Assembly (NCBI GenBank): GCA_001871195.1
Contig: MNXA01000049.1
Coordinates: forward strand, 80,478-144,477
DNA from: Zetaproteobacteria bacterium CG1_02_55_237
GTDB taxonomy: Bacteria; Pseudomonadota; Zetaproteobacteria; Mariprofundales; Mariprofundaceae
Direction of reading: 5' to 3'
Length of the DNA stretch: 64,000 nucleotides
Shown: positions 28,112 to 37,588 of the stretch, in pieces
How the letters are laid out: each line of letters begins with the position of its first letter
Numbering within the stretch: position 1 is the stretch's first letter
Made by a program: the position numbers and the translations under genes
Notes under the pieces: generated by a model
Seen by the model: the letters and a program-made list of their open reading frames with translations, nothing else
Told to the model about the DNA's origin: nothing
Database searches by the model: none

Positions 28112-28390
28112 TTACTCGATGACCTTGGGGACAACATACAGTCCGGATTCAGTGTTGGGGGCTACCGCCTGCAAGGCATCACGGCGGTTGGCATTGGTCA
28201 CCGCATCGACTCGCTGCGGCATGGCGACATCATGCGGATGTGCCGTCGGCACAACGCCTTCTGTATTCACTTCGGACAGCTGCTCGATATAACCGAGAAT
28301 ATTGGAAAGCTGCGGGCCCAGATGCGCCGCCTCATCATCGGTAAGTCGGATGCGGGAAAGCATCGCTACCTTGTGTACATCAATGTCCAT
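28112..28390 (-). CDS. gatC: aspartyl/glutamyl-tRNA amidotransferase subunit C
   Basis: A 92-residue belt protein that wraps GatA and GatB together. It shows the GatC pattern: VHKVAMLSRIRLTDDEAAHLGPQ, then LSNILGYIEQLSEVNTEGV and the C-terminal LYVVPKVIE. It is first in the gatCAB operon, three bases before gatA. Confidence 0.95.
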   Translation of the reverse strand: MDIDVHKVAMLSRIRLTDDEAAHLGPQLSNILGYIEQLSEVNTEGVVPTAHPHDVAMPQRVDAVTNANRRDALQAVAPNTESGLYVVPKVIE

Positions 28391-28545
28391 GGTTCCAGCC
28401 TCATATCTTGCATTTCTTGATTTCAGGAAAGGGAACGAAGCATAACCATCTGCGTCGCATCACTCCAGCGGCGAAGCAAAAAGGAAGGTGGAGTTTACTG
28501 ATGTTAGCGTTATCAGGGCAATGAAAAACAAACCACCGACCTTTG

Positions 28546-29004
28546 TTATCTTTCCCCCAACTCGCCTTCATGCTTGAAAGACACGCTGCGAATGCGGGCG
28601 TTGCCAAGGTACAGCTTGCCACTGATGGTGTAATTCGGGTTTTGCTGCTTATCAAGCACCATCACCTGCCGGAATATATCCAGCATGGTGGTCGTCACCA
28701 CCAGTGAGGTTTTTGCCTCACCCAGCCGCGGCACGGTAAGCGCTTCATTATTCACCCCGCGGGTAAAGCGCGAATCGTTGATATCCAGTTTAAAGCTGAA
28801 GCCGGTAATATTCAGGTCAAAGTCATTCGGGTTGATAATGCGCAGATCAATCTTGGCGCGCTGCTCAAACATTCCTTCCGCCTCAAGCGGCACGATATTG
28901 ATGACACTGATCTCGGGTTCTTCCATGGCATTGAACCCAGTCGCGCATGCAAAAAGAACAGGGAGCAAGACCACAAGCAGGCAGGTTCGCAACAGGTGTC
29001 TCAT
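28546..29004 (-). CDS. LEA type 2 family lipoprotein
   Basis: A 152-residue lipoprotein with lipobox LFAC (Cys20) and a single LEA14/WHy-like domain (about 28-145). Domain signs are EPEISVINIVPLEAEGMFEQ, the RIINPNDFDLNITGFSFKLDIN strand pair, and GEAKTSLVVTT. In bacteria this immunoglobulin-like fold occurs in small envelope lipoproteins of unknown, possibly stress-related, role. It has no coupled neighbour. The gap of about 150 bases to gatC holds no visible gene. Confidence 0.82.
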   Translation of the reverse strand: MRHLLRTCLLVVLLPVLFACATGFNAMEEPEISVINIVPLEAEGMFEQRAKIDLRIINPNDFDLNITGFSFKLDINDSRFTRGVNNEALTVPRLGEAKTSLVVTTTMLDIFRQVMVLDKQQNPNYTISGKLYLGNARIRSVSFKHEGELGER

Positions 29005-29100
29005 GCAGATGAGTATAGCTGCGTATGCAGTGAAAAGTCCAAACCGATGGCTTACCCCATCCGTCTACCGCTTAGGGCAGACGGCACAGTTCCCGTACTC

Positions 29101-30495
29101 TTACTTCAGGGCGTGCAGCATATCCTCGCACGCCTTTTTGGCGTCGGAGAACAACATCATCGTCTTGTCCATGTAGAACAGGTCGTTATCCAGGCCTGCA
29201 TAACCCGCAGCCATGGAGCGCTTGATGAAAATTACATGTCTGGCCTTGTCCACATCGAGAATCGGCATGCCGTAAATCGAGCTGGTCGGGTCGGTCTTGG
29301 CCGAAGGGTTGGTCACATCGTTGGCACCAATGACCAGCGCCACATCCGTCTCGGCGAATTCAGGATTGATTTCATCCATTTCCTGCACGGCATCGTAGGG
29401 CACATCGGCCTCGGCCAGCAGCACATTCATATGCCCTGGCATACGTCCGGCCACCGGATGAATGGCAAAGCGCACCTTCACTCCAGCCGCAGTCAGCACA
29501 TCGGCAACCTCTTTCAAGGCATGCTGGGCACGCGCCACAGCCAGGCCGTAGCCTGGGATGATGATGACGCTTTCAGCATTCTGCAGCATGAAAGCCGCAT
29601 CCTCGGCGGCACCTGTATGATACGGACGCTCCTCACGGGCGCCCCCTGACGAACTCCCAGCGACAGCACCGAATCCGCCCATCAGCACATTGAACAGCGA
29701 GCGATTCATCGCCCTGCACATGATGTAGGAAAGAATTGCACCGGAGGAACCAACCAGCGCACCGGACACGATCAGCATATTATTGCTCAGTGTGAAACCA
29801 ATGCCAGCTGCAGCCCAACCGGAATAGGAGTTGAGCATGGACACCACCACCGGCATATCGGCACCGCCGATCGGCACAATCAGCAGTACACCAAGCACCA
29901 GCGCAATGCCCGTCATAATCAGGAACGGCGTCCATTCACCGGTCATGCAGAAGACAACGCCGGAGCCAATCATGATGATACCGAGCAGCAGATTCACCAA
30001 ATGCTGACCGGGAAAAACCAGAGGTCGTCCGGAAACCAGACCCTGCAACTTGGCAAAGGCAACCACCGAGGCAGTAAAAGTGATGGCGCCGATAAAGGTG
30101 CCAAGGAACAATTCGATGCGACTGGCTATATGCAGGCTGCCGTCAGCTGCGGCGATACCGTAGGCTTGGGGATTATACAGTGCCGATGCGGCAATCATCA
30201 CCGCCGCCAGACCGACCAGGGAATGCATGGCTGCCACCAGTTGCGGCATGTGTGTCATCGGAATACTGCGTGCAATCAGCGTGCCCGTGCCGCCGCCAAT
30301 CAGCACGGCAATAAATATCCACAGGTAGCTGTGCGTCCCGGCAATGGAGAGTGTTACACCGACAGCCAGCGCCATACCCAACATACCGAACAGATTGCCA
30401 CGTCGCGCCGAAACCGGGCTGGACAAGCCCTTGAGAGCGAGAATGAAAAGAACCGCGGCCGCCAGATAGGCCATCGCCACCATATTTGCAGACAT
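29101..30495 (-). CDS. pntB: NAD(P) transhydrogenase subunit beta
   Basis: A 464-residue membrane subunit. The first 260 residues hold about nine helices forming the proton channel. The C-terminal domain III (about 285-464) binds NADP(H): IIPGYGLAVARAQHALKE, FAIHPVAGRMPGHMNVLLAEA, VIGANDVTNP, and VDKARHVIFIKRSMAAGYAG. It uses the proton gradient to reduce NADP+ with NADH. It is the last gene of the three-gene pnt operon. Confidence 0.96.
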   Translation of the reverse strand: MSANMVAMAYLAAAVLFILALKGLSSPVSARRGNLFGMLGMALAVGVTLSIAGTHSYLWIFIAVLIGGGTGTLIARSIPMTHMPQLVAAMHSLVGLAAVMIAASALYNPQAYGIAAADGSLHIASRIELFLGTFIGAITFTASVVAFAKLQGLVSGRPLVFPGQHLVNLLLGIIMIGSGVVFCMTGEWTPFLIMTGIALVLGVLLIVPIGGADMPVVVSMLNSYSGWAAAGIGFTLSNNMLIVSGALVGSSGAILSYIMCRAMNRSLFNVLMGGFGAVAGSSSGGAREERPYHTGAAEDAAFMLQNAESVIIIPGYGLAVARAQHALKEVADVLTAAGVKVRFAIHPVAGRMPGHMNVLLAEADVPYDAVQEMDEINPEFAETDVALVIGANDVTNPSAKTDPTSSIYGMPILDVDKARHVIFIKRSMAAGYAGLDNDLFYMDKTMMLFSDAKKACEDMLHALK

Positions 30496-30529
30496 CAGAA
30501 ACCCCTAAGACAAGAAACGGATTGGTACA

Positions 30530-30865
30530 TTATTTACGCTTTCTGAACATGGACAGCATGCGCTGGGTGACCAGAAAACCACCGAAGATATTTACCGATA
30601 CCAGCGCCACGGCAACCAGCCCCATAATGCTGCCGACGTTCATGTCCGACGGGGCGGCAGCAAGAATGGCACCGACAACGATAATGCCGGAGATGGCATT
30701 GGTCACACTCATCAGCGGCGTATGCAGGGCCGGCGTTACATTCCACACCACCTGATAACCGATAAATACGGCCAGCACGAATACCGTGAAACCGAAAACG
30801 AAAGGATCAACTGTCGCGCCATGGGCGCTTGCCTGCACTGCGGCATTGGCCATCTCAGGATTCAT
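30530..30865 (-). CDS. pntAB: NAD(P) transhydrogenase, small membrane alpha-2 subunit
   Basis: A 111-residue subunit with three to four membrane helices ([52 protein letters not shown]). It corresponds to the C-terminal membrane part of the E. coli PntA chain, here a separate gene as in Rhodospirillum rubrum. The sequence [13 protein letters not shown] is characteristic. Its ATG overlaps the stop of pntAA (four bases). Confidence 0.94.
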   Translation of the reverse strand: MNPEMANAAVQASAHGATVDPFVFGFTVFVLAVFIGYQVVWNVTPALHTPLMSVTNAISGIIVVGAILAAAPSDMNVGSIMGLVAVALVSVNIFGGFLVTQRMLSMFRKRK

Positions 30866-31992
30866 GCTGCACCTCCTTTGAGAAACTGCGGCTTAAGAAA
30901 TTCACCCTCGCGGCACAATACGGCAGCAGTGATGATTTCATCATCCAGCACGGTGTTCAATCCACCCTCGCCATCGCACATCAAGGTAAGGAAATGATTC
31001 AGGTTGCGCGCATACAGCTGGCTGGCATCGGCTGCCACCAACGACGGGATATTGCTCTCGCCGATCAGGGTCACGCCATGCTTAACCACTGTTTTATCCA
31101 GCTCGGTGAGCGGGCAGTTGCCACCCATTTCAGCGGCCATATCAACAATGACAGAGCCGGGCTTCATGGCCTTGACTACCTCTTCGGTAACCAGCACGGG
31201 GGCCGGACGGCCCGGAATCAGCGCTGTGGTAATCACGATATCGGCCTTCGCAGCATGCTTGGCAATCAACTCGGCCTGCTTCTGCTTGTATTCCTCACTG
31301 ACTTCCTTGGCATAGCCGCCTGCATCTTCGGCATCTTCCTCAACCGGAACCTCGACAAACTTCGCACCCAGGCTTTCTACCTGCTCACGCGCCGCAGCAC
31401 GCACATCGAAGGCCTCAACCAGGGCACCAAGACGTCGGGCTGTCGCAATAGCCTGCAGGCCGGCCACACCAGCACCCATCACCAGCACATGCGCCGGCTG
31501 CACGGTACCGGCAGCGGTCATCATCATCGGGAAGAAACGGCGGTAGTGCTCTGCAGCCATCAGCACGGCCTTGTAGCCGGCAATATTGGCCTGCGAAGAG
31601 AGCACATCCATGCTCTGCGCACGTGAAATACGCGGCACCATCTCCAGCGCAAAACAGGTCAGGCCGTGTTTGGCATAATCACTGAGCAGAGGATTGGTAA
31701 ACGGGGAAAACAGGCTGATGACCGTCGCATTGCTGGACATCAGTTTAATCTCGGCTTTTTCAGGAGCGCGAACCTTGAGCACGATATCGGCGGATTTAAG
31801 CAGAGACTTGGCATCCTTGACGATGGTCGCGCCGGCGGCTTCATAATCGGCATCGGCAATCAGCGAGCCATTACCGGCTCCTGCCTGTACCTGCACGGTA
31901 AAGCCCTGTGCAACAAACTTCTTGATGGTCTCGGGAGTTGCCGCAACACGAGCTTCATTGTCGCGTATTTCGGCGGGCACAACCAACAACAT
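30862..31992 (-). CDS. pntAA: NAD(P) transhydrogenase, NAD(H)-binding alpha-1 subunit
   Basis: A 376-residue soluble subunit (domain I) that binds NAD(H). It resembles alanine dehydrogenase: [19 protein letters not shown] at the start, [23 protein letters not shown], the Rossmann motif [22 protein letters not shown] (G-x-G-x-x-G), the RQD-loop-type region, and [13 protein letters not shown]. It is first in the pntAA-pntAB-pntB operon. The three-gene split matches alphaproteobacterial-type transhydrogenases. Confidence 0.96.
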   Translation of the reverse strand: MLLVVPAEIRDNEARVAATPETIKKFVAQGFTVQVQAGAGNGSLIADADYEAAGATIVKDAKSLLKSADIVLKVRAPEKAEIKLMSSNATVISLFSPFTNPLLSDYAKHGLTCFALEMVPRISRAQSMDVLSSQANIAGYKAVLMAAEHYRRFFPMMMTAAGTVQPAHVLVMGAGVAGLQAIATARRLGALVEAFDVRAAAREQVESLGAKFVEVPVEEDAEDAGGYAKEVSEEYKQKQAELIAKHAAKADIVITTALIPGRPAPVLVTEEVVKAMKPGSVIVDMAAEMGGNCPLTELDKTVVKHGVTLIGESNIPSLVAADASQLYARNLNHFLTLMCDGEGGLNTVLDDEIITAAVLCREGEFLKPQFLKGGAA

Positions 31993-32085
31993 GTGTGACT
32001 CCTAAAGATAAAAACGATTGGTACAGCAGTATAAGCAGCAACTACTGATTTACAAGAAACAATCAACGCTCAAAAGACCGTAATT

Positions 32086-32514
32086 TCAAAGCAGCAACGA
32101 TGTGGCTTGCAGCATTTCCATGTCCATCTCGACATCCGGCAGGGGCATCAACTCCTTCGCCGGCACATAGGCATGCGCATAGCGGAACAACTCATCATCC
32201 AGCACATCATCCCCGGCTATCAGCAGGTCGAGATCAAGCGTGCGCGGTCGCCATGAACCTTGTGAACGGTCACGCCCATGCTCATCCTCCAGCTGCTTGA
32301 GCCATGCACTCAAAGCCTGCGGCGACATATCGACATACAGACAACAGCAGGCATTAAGAAAATCGGCAGCATGCTCCATACCGACAGCTGGCGAGCGGAA
32401 CACGGTCGAAAAGAAGGCCTCTGGACAAAGCCTGCGAATCGCAGTAGCAGCGCTGGTCAGGTGACGTTCCGGGTCGATATTGGAACCCATCCCGACAAGA
32501 AAAATCTGTTTCAT
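32086..32514 (-). CDS. folK: 6-hydroxymethyl-7,8-dihydropterin pyrophosphokinase
   Basis: A 142-residue folate-pathway kinase. It starts IFLVGMGSNIDPERHL (family start GxSN), has SAWLKQLEDEHGR and the HPPK signature GSWRPRTLDLDLL near residue 90. The acid pair in DLDLL binds Mg-ATP. It lies seven bases downstream of folB, so the two steps that act in sequence are made together. Confidence 0.94.
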   Translation of the reverse strand: MKQIFLVGMGSNIDPERHLTSAATAIRRLCPEAFFSTVFRSPAVGMEHAADFLNACCCLYVDMSPQALSAWLKQLEDEHGRDRSQGSWRPRTLDLDLLIAGDDVLDDELFRYAHAYVPAKELMPLPDVEMDMEMLQATSLLL

Positions 32515-32521
32515 ACAGACA

Positions 32522-32902
32522 TCAGGACTGTGCTTCTGGCTCTAGACTGCCGCGCTCAATCACCACCGCCACATTCTCGCTACCCCGCACCGCCCCCGGC
32601 TTGGACAGCTTCAGACGCATCCATGGCACATGAAACTCTTTCAGCACAATGCGAGCGCAGGCCTCGGCCAGCGCCTCAATCAGACCGAAACTTGATCCTT
32701 CGACAAAGGCAATCAAACGTTTGGACACCGCCTTGTAATCCAGCGTATCGGCAATGTCATCGCTGGCCCCGGCACGACTGATATCCCAGGCCATCTCCAT
32801 GTCCAGCCGGACTGTCTGGCGAATCTCGCGCTCCCAATCGTAAATACCGATCACCGTGCGAACTTCCAGCCCCTCGATCAGAATTCTATCCATTCCCGAC
32901 AT
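32522..32902 (-). CDS. folB: dihydroneopterin aldolase
   Basis: A 126-residue enzyme that converts dihydroneopterin to 6-hydroxymethyl-dihydropterin and glycolaldehyde. Family signs are LEVRTVIGIYDWEREIRQTV near the N-terminus, DTLDYKAVSKRL, the SFGLIEALAEACARIVL helix with the conserved Glu, and LSKPGAVRGSENVAVVIER. An AGGAG lies eight bases before the first ATG; the ATG three codons later is an alternative. It is paired with folK. Confidence 0.92.
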   Translation of the reverse strand: MSGMDRILIEGLEVRTVIGIYDWEREIRQTVRLDMEMAWDISRAGASDDIADTLDYKAVSKRLIAFVEGSSFGLIEALAEACARIVLKEFHVPWMRLKLSKPGAVRGSENVAVVIERGSLEPEAQS

Positions 32903-32940
32903 TCAATAACTCCTGTTTTCCCATATTCCTGGACCTAAAC

Positions 32941-32969
32941 TTGACATAATCGCCCCTCCCGACACAATT
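32941..32969 (+). promoter_or_regulatory. sigma70-type promoter for the CHCC zinc-finger gene
   Basis: A consensus -35 TTGACA (32941-32946), a 17-base spacer and a -10 ACAATT (32964-32969), placed 43 bases before the GTG start of the small zinc-finger gene. Only the -35 is perfect. Confidence 0.5.
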
Positions 32970-33011
32970 CGCCGCTTCAAAAAAAGGCGCAATTATATTA
33001 GGGAGGGATAA

Positions 33012-33173
33012 GTGACTGCCACTACCAAAGTAAAAGAACCCATCGTTTCCTGTTCAGACAATGGACAACACCCGCTGGTTTACATCAATCTCAAAAGCGG
33101 CAGCGGCAGCTGCCAGTATTGTGGCAAGAGCTTTGTGCGCGTTGGCTGCGATGCCGCCAAGAAGGCTGCCTAA
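33012..33173 (+). CDS. CHCC zinc-finger protein (NDUFS6-like)
   Basis: A 53-residue protein starting with GTG after GGAGGGATAA. It carries the zf-CHCC pattern: Cys14 and His20 in VSCSDNGQHPLVYIN, and Cys34/Cys37 in GSCQYCGKSFV. This small domain is shared with the NDUFS6 accessory subunit of respiratory complex I and is a conserved stand-alone gene in many proteobacteria. It probably binds zinc; its bacterial role is not settled. Too short for length-filtered gene calling. It ends four bases from the convergent rlmB stop. Confidence 0.82.
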   Translation: MTATTKVKEPIVSCSDNGQHPLVYINLKSGSGSCQYCGKSFVRVGCDAAKKAA

Positions 33174-33176
33174 ACC

Positions 33177-33962
33177 TTAGCTTCCCAGGCTCGATTGATC
33201 ATCGTTCACACTTGCATGCAAACGCTGGCGCACCACCTCAAACAGGGTTATCCCGGTCGCCACCGATACATTCAGTGATTCAACACTGCCCGGCATTGGG
33301 ATGCTGAGCAGCACATCACACTGCTCGCGAACCAGACGGCGCAACCCCTTGCCTTCAGCCCCCATGACCACACCGAGACGGCCACTCAGGTCTGCCGCAT
33401 AAATCGACTTGTCGGCCTCGCCGGCCAGGCCGACCAGCCACAGACCCTTTTCCTGCAAAGCCTGCATGGCGCGCACAAGATTGGTTACAACCAACACCGG
33501 TACGCGCGACAAAGCACCGCAGGCAGATTTGGCTGCCACCGGAGATTCCACATCTGCCGCGTGATCCTTGGGGATGACGACAGCGACACAACCCGCAGCC
33601 TCGGCACTGCGCACACAGGCACCCAGATTGTGCGGGTCGGTCACGCCATCGAGAATCAGGATGGAAAGATTTTCTGTCATATCCAGACCCGATAGCCAAA
33701 CGCCGAAATCAAGTTTCTGTCCACTCGACACCCGCGCCACAACACCCTGATGCGCCACACCTTCACTCAAGCGCTCCAGCGACTGACGCGGCTGAAAAGA
33801 AATACGGATCGACCGCGTTTTAGCCAGATGAATCAGCTCATTGAGCCGGGGATGGCCTTTACCACGTTCACCCTTACCACGCTCAATAATGAGTTCGCTG
33901 ATCGCTTCGCCCGATTCCAGTGCATGCTTGACCGCATGAATACCTGCTAAGATCAAAACCAT
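33177..33962 (-). CDS. rlmB: 23S rRNA (guanosine-2251-2'-O)-methyltransferase
   Basis: A 261-residue SpoU-family (SPOUT) methyltransferase. It has an N-terminal rRNA-binding domain (LAGIHAVKHALESGEAISEL...HQGVVARV). The knotted catalytic domain shows the three motifs: DPHNLGACVRSAEAAGC, MGAEGKGLRRLVREQCD and IPMPGSVESLNVSVATGITL. It modifies Gm2251 in the peptidyl transferase P loop by family analogy. It overlaps the radC end by ten bases, with GAGGAGGG as ribosome binding site. Confidence 0.92.
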   Translation of the reverse strand: MVLILAGIHAVKHALESGEAISELIIERGKGERGKGHPRLNELIHLAKTRSIRISFQPRQSLERLSEGVAHQGVVARVSSGQKLDFGVWLSGLDMTENLSILILDGVTDPHNLGACVRSAEAAGCVAVVIPKDHAADVESPVAAKSACGALSRVPVLVVTNLVRAMQALQEKGLWLVGLAGEADKSIYAADLSGRLGVVMGAEGKGLRRLVREQCDVLLSIPMPGSVESLNVSVATGITLFEVVRQRLHASVNDDQSSLGS

Positions 33963-34636
33963 CCCTCCTCTTTAAACGACAACACATCCTTCCCGGCAAT
34001 CAGGAAATGATCCAACACCTTGATATCCAACGGCGCACAGGCCTCGACCATACGACGGGTCAAGGCGATATCTTCCTCGCTGGCACGTGGCGTACCGCCA
34101 GGATGATTGTGAAACAGAATCAGCCCCTTGGCATCCAGTTCAAGCGCCCGTTTCATCAGATTACGCGGATAAACAGCGGTGCGATCCACTGTGCCTTCGA
34201 ACATAACCTGTGTGGCCAGATGGCGGTGCTGCTGATCGGTAAATACTGCCCCAAAACACTCCATGCCGCGACCCTGCAATAAAAACCGCAGATGCGCCTT
34301 GACCCGCTCCGGCCGATCGAACACCGAACGGCCCGGCAAATCGGAGGCCAGATAGCGAATCTCCGCCTGTTTGATAATACTGAGAAACACTGCCGCCTTT
34401 TCGCCCACTCCCTGCACCTGTGCCAACTCGACAACCGGCGCATCGAAGATGCCGGCAAGTGTACCAAAGGCCTTCAACAGGCGTTTTGCGACCGGCTTCA
34501 CATCACATCGCGCAATGGCATAGGTGAGCAATAATTCGATGACCTCATCATCACGAAATCCGTCGAATCCGTGCGCGGCAAAACGGGCCCTAAGGCGCTC
34601 GCGATGTCCCTTTACCGATTCATCCACCACTGTCAT
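33953..34636 (-). CDS. radC: RadC-family JAB-domain protein
   Basis: A 227-residue member of the RadC (DUF2466) family. A helix-hairpin-helix start (ELLLTYAI, AQVQGVGEKAAVFLSIIKQAE) is followed by an MPN/JAB domain with the metal-site sequence LILFHNHPGGTPRASEEDIALT. Despite the name, a direct role in DNA repair is not established; a link to DNA metabolism or natural transformation has been suggested. The start at MTVVDES (34636) is chosen; a longer frame adds 18 residues without family match. Confidence 0.9.
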   Translation of the reverse strand: MTVVDESVKGHRERLRARFAAHGFDGFRDDEVIELLLTYAIARCDVKPVAKRLLKAFGTLAGIFDAPVVELAQVQGVGEKAAVFLSIIKQAEIRYLASDLPGRSVFDRPERVKAHLRFLLQGRGMECFGAVFTDQQHRHLATQVMFEGTVDRTAVYPRNLMKRALELDAKGLILFHNHPGGTPRASEEDIALTRRMVEACAPLDIKVLDHFLIAGKDVLSFKEEGWF

Positions 34637-34831
34637 GGCCCATTTATACACCGCACAGGGAGCCTTGAACATGCTCTGCCTTTTTCTCAACGATGCGGTG
34701 CAAATATAGTTTTACGAAGGTAAACTGCGCCGCGCACCGTCCCGCGGCGATCAACCGGATACAAGAAACATGAGCAAATGCTAACGATTCTGCAAACTGC
34801 CGCCGACCAAAACCGAAACGAGGAGTAAACC

Positions 34832-35155
34832 TTGGCCAACCACGATATTACCCCGAATCAGCTGAAACATATGCAGGATGACAGTGATAAGCTGTTTGTA
34901 CTGGATGTGCGCGAACCGCATGAAATCGACATCTGCGCCATCGAAGGAACGCATAAAATCCCGCTGGGCGACATGCCCACACGTTTTTCCGAAGTGCCGA
35001 CTGACATGCCCGTGGTAGTGCACTGCAAACTGGGCGGCCGCTCGGCACAGGCCGTGGCCTTCCTGCAAGCACAGGGCTACAACAACGTAAAAAATCTTGC
35101 CGGCGGCATCATCCGCTGGATCGACGATGTGGATGATTCACTGACCCGCTACTAG
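34832..35155 (+). CDS. rhodanese-like sulfurtransferase
   Basis: A 107-residue single-domain rhodanese. It begins with TTG after a good GAGGAG site. Seen are LFVLDVREPHEIDICAIEGTHKIPLGDMP and the active loop VVHCKLGGRSAQA, with the persulphide-forming cysteine (Cys59) followed by a C-K-L-G-G-R loop. It resembles GlpE and archetypal cytosolic rhodaneses that move sulphane sulphur to acceptors. The acceptor is unknown. It stands alone, convergent with the lpxC end of the dcw operon. Confidence 0.88.
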   Translation: MANHDITPNQLKHMQDDSDKLFVLDVREPHEIDICAIEGTHKIPLGDMPTRFSEVPTDMPVVVHCKLGGRSAQAVAFLQAQGYNNVKNLAGGIIRWIDDVDDSLTRY

Positions 35156-35180
35156 GGACCATTCTCTTGCAACCCCTAAT

Positions 35181-35209
35181 AAAAAACGGGCCGGAAAAAC
35201 CGGCCCGTT
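35181..35209 (-). terminator. rho-independent terminator of the dcw operon
   Basis: The minus strand reads a 10-bp GC-rich stem AACGGGCCGG/CCGGCCCGTT with a five-base loop, followed by a run of six T. It is 30 bases past the lpxC stop and closes the 17-gene operon. The + strand tail is not T-rich, so it serves mainly the minus strand. Confidence 0.85.
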
Positions 35210-35238
35210 GAAAGGGAACAACTTTGCAGAAACTTTGA

Positions 35239-36150
35239 TCAGACCGGTTGGGTAGCTGCCTGCCCCTGCATGTCCTGCACGGCCGAATCCTCAGCCTTGA
35301 GCTCTTCGATGCGCCATGCCGACTCATCGGCCAGCAGGGCTGAAACCAGACGGTGATTCATATCGTGCCCGGTACGCTCGCCCTCGAAGGCACCTACCAC
35401 AGGATAACCGGCAAGAGCGAGATCGCCGACGGTATCCAGAATCTTGTGGCGCACGCATTCATCCTCGTAGCGCAGGCCACCCTCATTCACCACTCGGAAG
35501 GCATCGAGCACAATCGCATTCTCAAGCGAGCCGCCGAGCGCGAGTCCTGCCTTCTGCAGGGCTTCGATCTCATGCAGGAAGCCAAAGGTACGGGCACGGG
35601 CGACTTCACGGGTATAGGCCTGCGTTGAAAAATCAATGGTTGAAGAACGCTGCCGAAGCAGTGGATGGTCGTAGTCGAGCAGATAACTGACCTTAAACCC
35701 CTTGGCCGGATGCAGACTGCAGTGGCGATTCCCGTCCTCGACGGTCACCTTGTTGATAACGCGCAGCACCTTCTTGGCCGCTGACTGCTCGCAAATACCG
35801 GCACACTGAATTAGAAAAACAAAAGGTGCTGAAGACCCATCCATAATCGGCACTTCAGGTCCATCCACCTCAATGATGGCATTATCAATGCCAAGACCGG
35901 CCAGCGCGGAAAGCAGGTGTTCCACAGTGCCGATCTGCACGCCATCACGACCCAGGGTGGTGCACATGCGGGTATCAGTCACAAACTTGGCAAGCGCAGG
36001 AATCTCGGTGATGCCCTCGCTATGATGGCGATGGAAAACAATGCCGGAATTTTCCGGCGCAGGCCGTAACCAAAGACCAACCTTATGCCCTGAATGCAAG
36101 CCGATACCGCTACATCGAATCGGATGCTTCAGTGTTCTCTGCGGAATCAT
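35239..36150 (-). CDS. lpxC: UDP-3-O-acyl-N-acetylglucosamine deacetylase
   Basis: A 303-residue zinc enzyme that performs the committed step of lipid A synthesis. Zinc ligands are visible as the His in GTVEHLLSALAGLG and the His/Asp of RHKILDTVGDLALAG. The general base region is TGHDMNHRLVSALL. It starts IPQRTLKHPIRCSGIGLHSG. It lies last in the dcw operon, as in E. coli, 174 bases after ftsZ. The E. coli enzyme is degraded by FtsH via its C-terminus; here the tail ends AATQPV. Confidence 0.96.
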   Translation of the reverse strand: MIPQRTLKHPIRCSGIGLHSGHKVGLWLRPAPENSGIVFHRHHSEGITEIPALAKFVTDTRMCTTLGRDGVQIGTVEHLLSALAGLGIDNAIIEVDGPEVPIMDGSSAPFVFLIQCAGICEQSAAKKVLRVINKVTVEDGNRHCSLHPAKGFKVSYLLDYDHPLLRQRSSTIDFSTQAYTREVARARTFGFLHEIEALQKAGLALGGSLENAIVLDAFRVVNEGGLRYEDECVRHKILDTVGDLALAGYPVVGAFEGERTGHDMNHRLVSALLADESAWRIEELKAEDSAVQDMQGQAATQPV

Positions 36151-36324
36151 GGATACCTCCCGAGTCTATTTAAGCCATCGTATCCGGCGCTTTACAGGCG
36201 TGCTCAGGCTAGCTGCTTGAAGTGTGCCATACGTGACGCATGACACAACCCAAGCCGAATGCTGCCATATCGCACGCTACCCGCAAAGCCCTGTTTGCTT
36301 TGTGCCTGAAATCGCTGCCCTGGC

Positions 36325-37494
36325 TCAGTCTGCCTGCCTTCGAATCCATGTAGGCACCTGAAGGGTTTCTTCATCGTAGGCCAGGTTGTGACCAGGAACT
36401 GTAGCCACAGCCTCACGACCACCCAGAGTCATGCCTTCATAACCTCCGCCATGCATGATGTGAGCAACCGGCGCCTTCACCGGCTCTTTCATGCTGCTGC
36501 TTACGCTGGTCAGACGTACTCCGCCTTCACTGACCAATCCGGTTGCCACCACGGTAACACGCATTTCATCCCCTGCAGACTGGTCGTAAACCATGCCGCA
36601 GATGATGTTGGCATCTTCGTCTGCCATATTGTGAATGATGCTAACCGCCTCATCGTACTCAGCCAGGGTCATATCCTCATTGCCAGTCACGTTGACCAGA
36701 ATGCCGCGTGCGCCGTGGATATCCACATCCTCCAGCAAAGGCGAGGAAATAGCCCGCTCGGCTGCCTCACAGGCCCTGTTTTCGCCACTGGCCACACCAC
36801 TGCCCATCATGGCCATGCCGGCCGTATCGCTCATAACGGCCTTCACATCGGCAAAGTCGACGTTCATGTAGCCGGTATGCGTGATCAACTCTGCGATACC
36901 CCGAACGGCCTGCAAAAGCACGTCATCGGCCTTACGGAATGCCTCCAGCATTGTCGTATGCTTCCCGACAGCGCCAATCAGCTTCTGGTTGGGAATAATG
37001 ATCAGCGTATCGACATAGCGGGAAAGCTCGGTAATTCCTGCCTCAGCCTGACGCAGGCGACGCTTGCCCTCGAAATTGAAGGGCTTGGTTACCACGGCAA
37101 CCGTCAAAATACCCAGTTCCTTGGCAACTTCAGCGATGACAGGCGCACCACCCGTGCCCGTGCCGCCGCCCATACCTGCGGTGATGAACACCATATCGGT
37201 ATCAGACAGAACCTCGCGCAGGCGGTTCTTTTCCGCCTCTGCTGCCGTCTTACCGGTCTGCGGATCGGCACCTGCACCCAGACCGCGGGTGATATCCGCA
37301 CCCAACTGAATCTTGATATCGGCCCTGCTCATCTCAATGGCCTGCGAATCGGTATTGGCGACAATGAAATCCACCCCGCGCAGGTTCTGACTGATCATAT
37401 TGTTCAGTGCGTTACCGCCGCCACCGCCGACGCCAACCACCTTCAAGCGGGCCGACTGGCCCAGCGTATCATCCAATGTAAATAATGTGCTCAT
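36325..37494 (-). CDS. ftsZ: cell division protein FtsZ
   Basis: A 389-residue tubulin-like GTPase that forms the division ring. The tubulin signature GGGTGTGGAPVIAEVAKELG lies at about residues 107-126, with NALNNMI and FIVANTDSQ upstream and the T7-loop NVDFADVKAVMSDTAGMA. A variable linker precedes the C-terminal peptide LQVPTWIRRQAD, the binding site for FtsA and other partners (E. coli DIPAFLRKQAD). It starts 94 bases after ftsA. Confidence 0.98.
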   Translation of the reverse strand: MSTLFTLDDTLGQSARLKVVGVGGGGGNALNNMISQNLRGVDFIVANTDSQAIEMSRADIKIQLGADITRGLGAGADPQTGKTAAEAEKNRLREVLSDTDMVFITAGMGGGTGTGGAPVIAEVAKELGILTVAVVTKPFNFEGKRRLRQAEAGITELSRYVDTLIIIPNQKLIGAVGKHTTMLEAFRKADDVLLQAVRGIAELITHTGYMNVDFADVKAVMSDTAGMAMMGSGVASGENRACEAAERAISSPLLEDVDIHGARGILVNVTGNEDMTLAEYDEAVSIIHNMADEDANIICGMVYDQSAGDEMRVTVVATGLVSEGGVRLTSVSSSMKEPVKAPVAHIMHGGGYEGMTLGGREAVATVPGHNLAYDEETLQVPTWIRRQAD

Positions 37495-37588
37495 AACTTT
37501 CCTCCTCGTATATCGTCTTTATGTTGCTGTTACCCTTTGTCATTCCTTTCAATTGCATCCGCTTCTGCTTTGCCCTGAAATCTGTTAT

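Noticed and set aside
36388..37485. 365-codon + strand frame opposite ftsZ, and similar long frames opposite dcw genes
   Set aside because: Antisense shadows of strongly conserved genes; no independent support.
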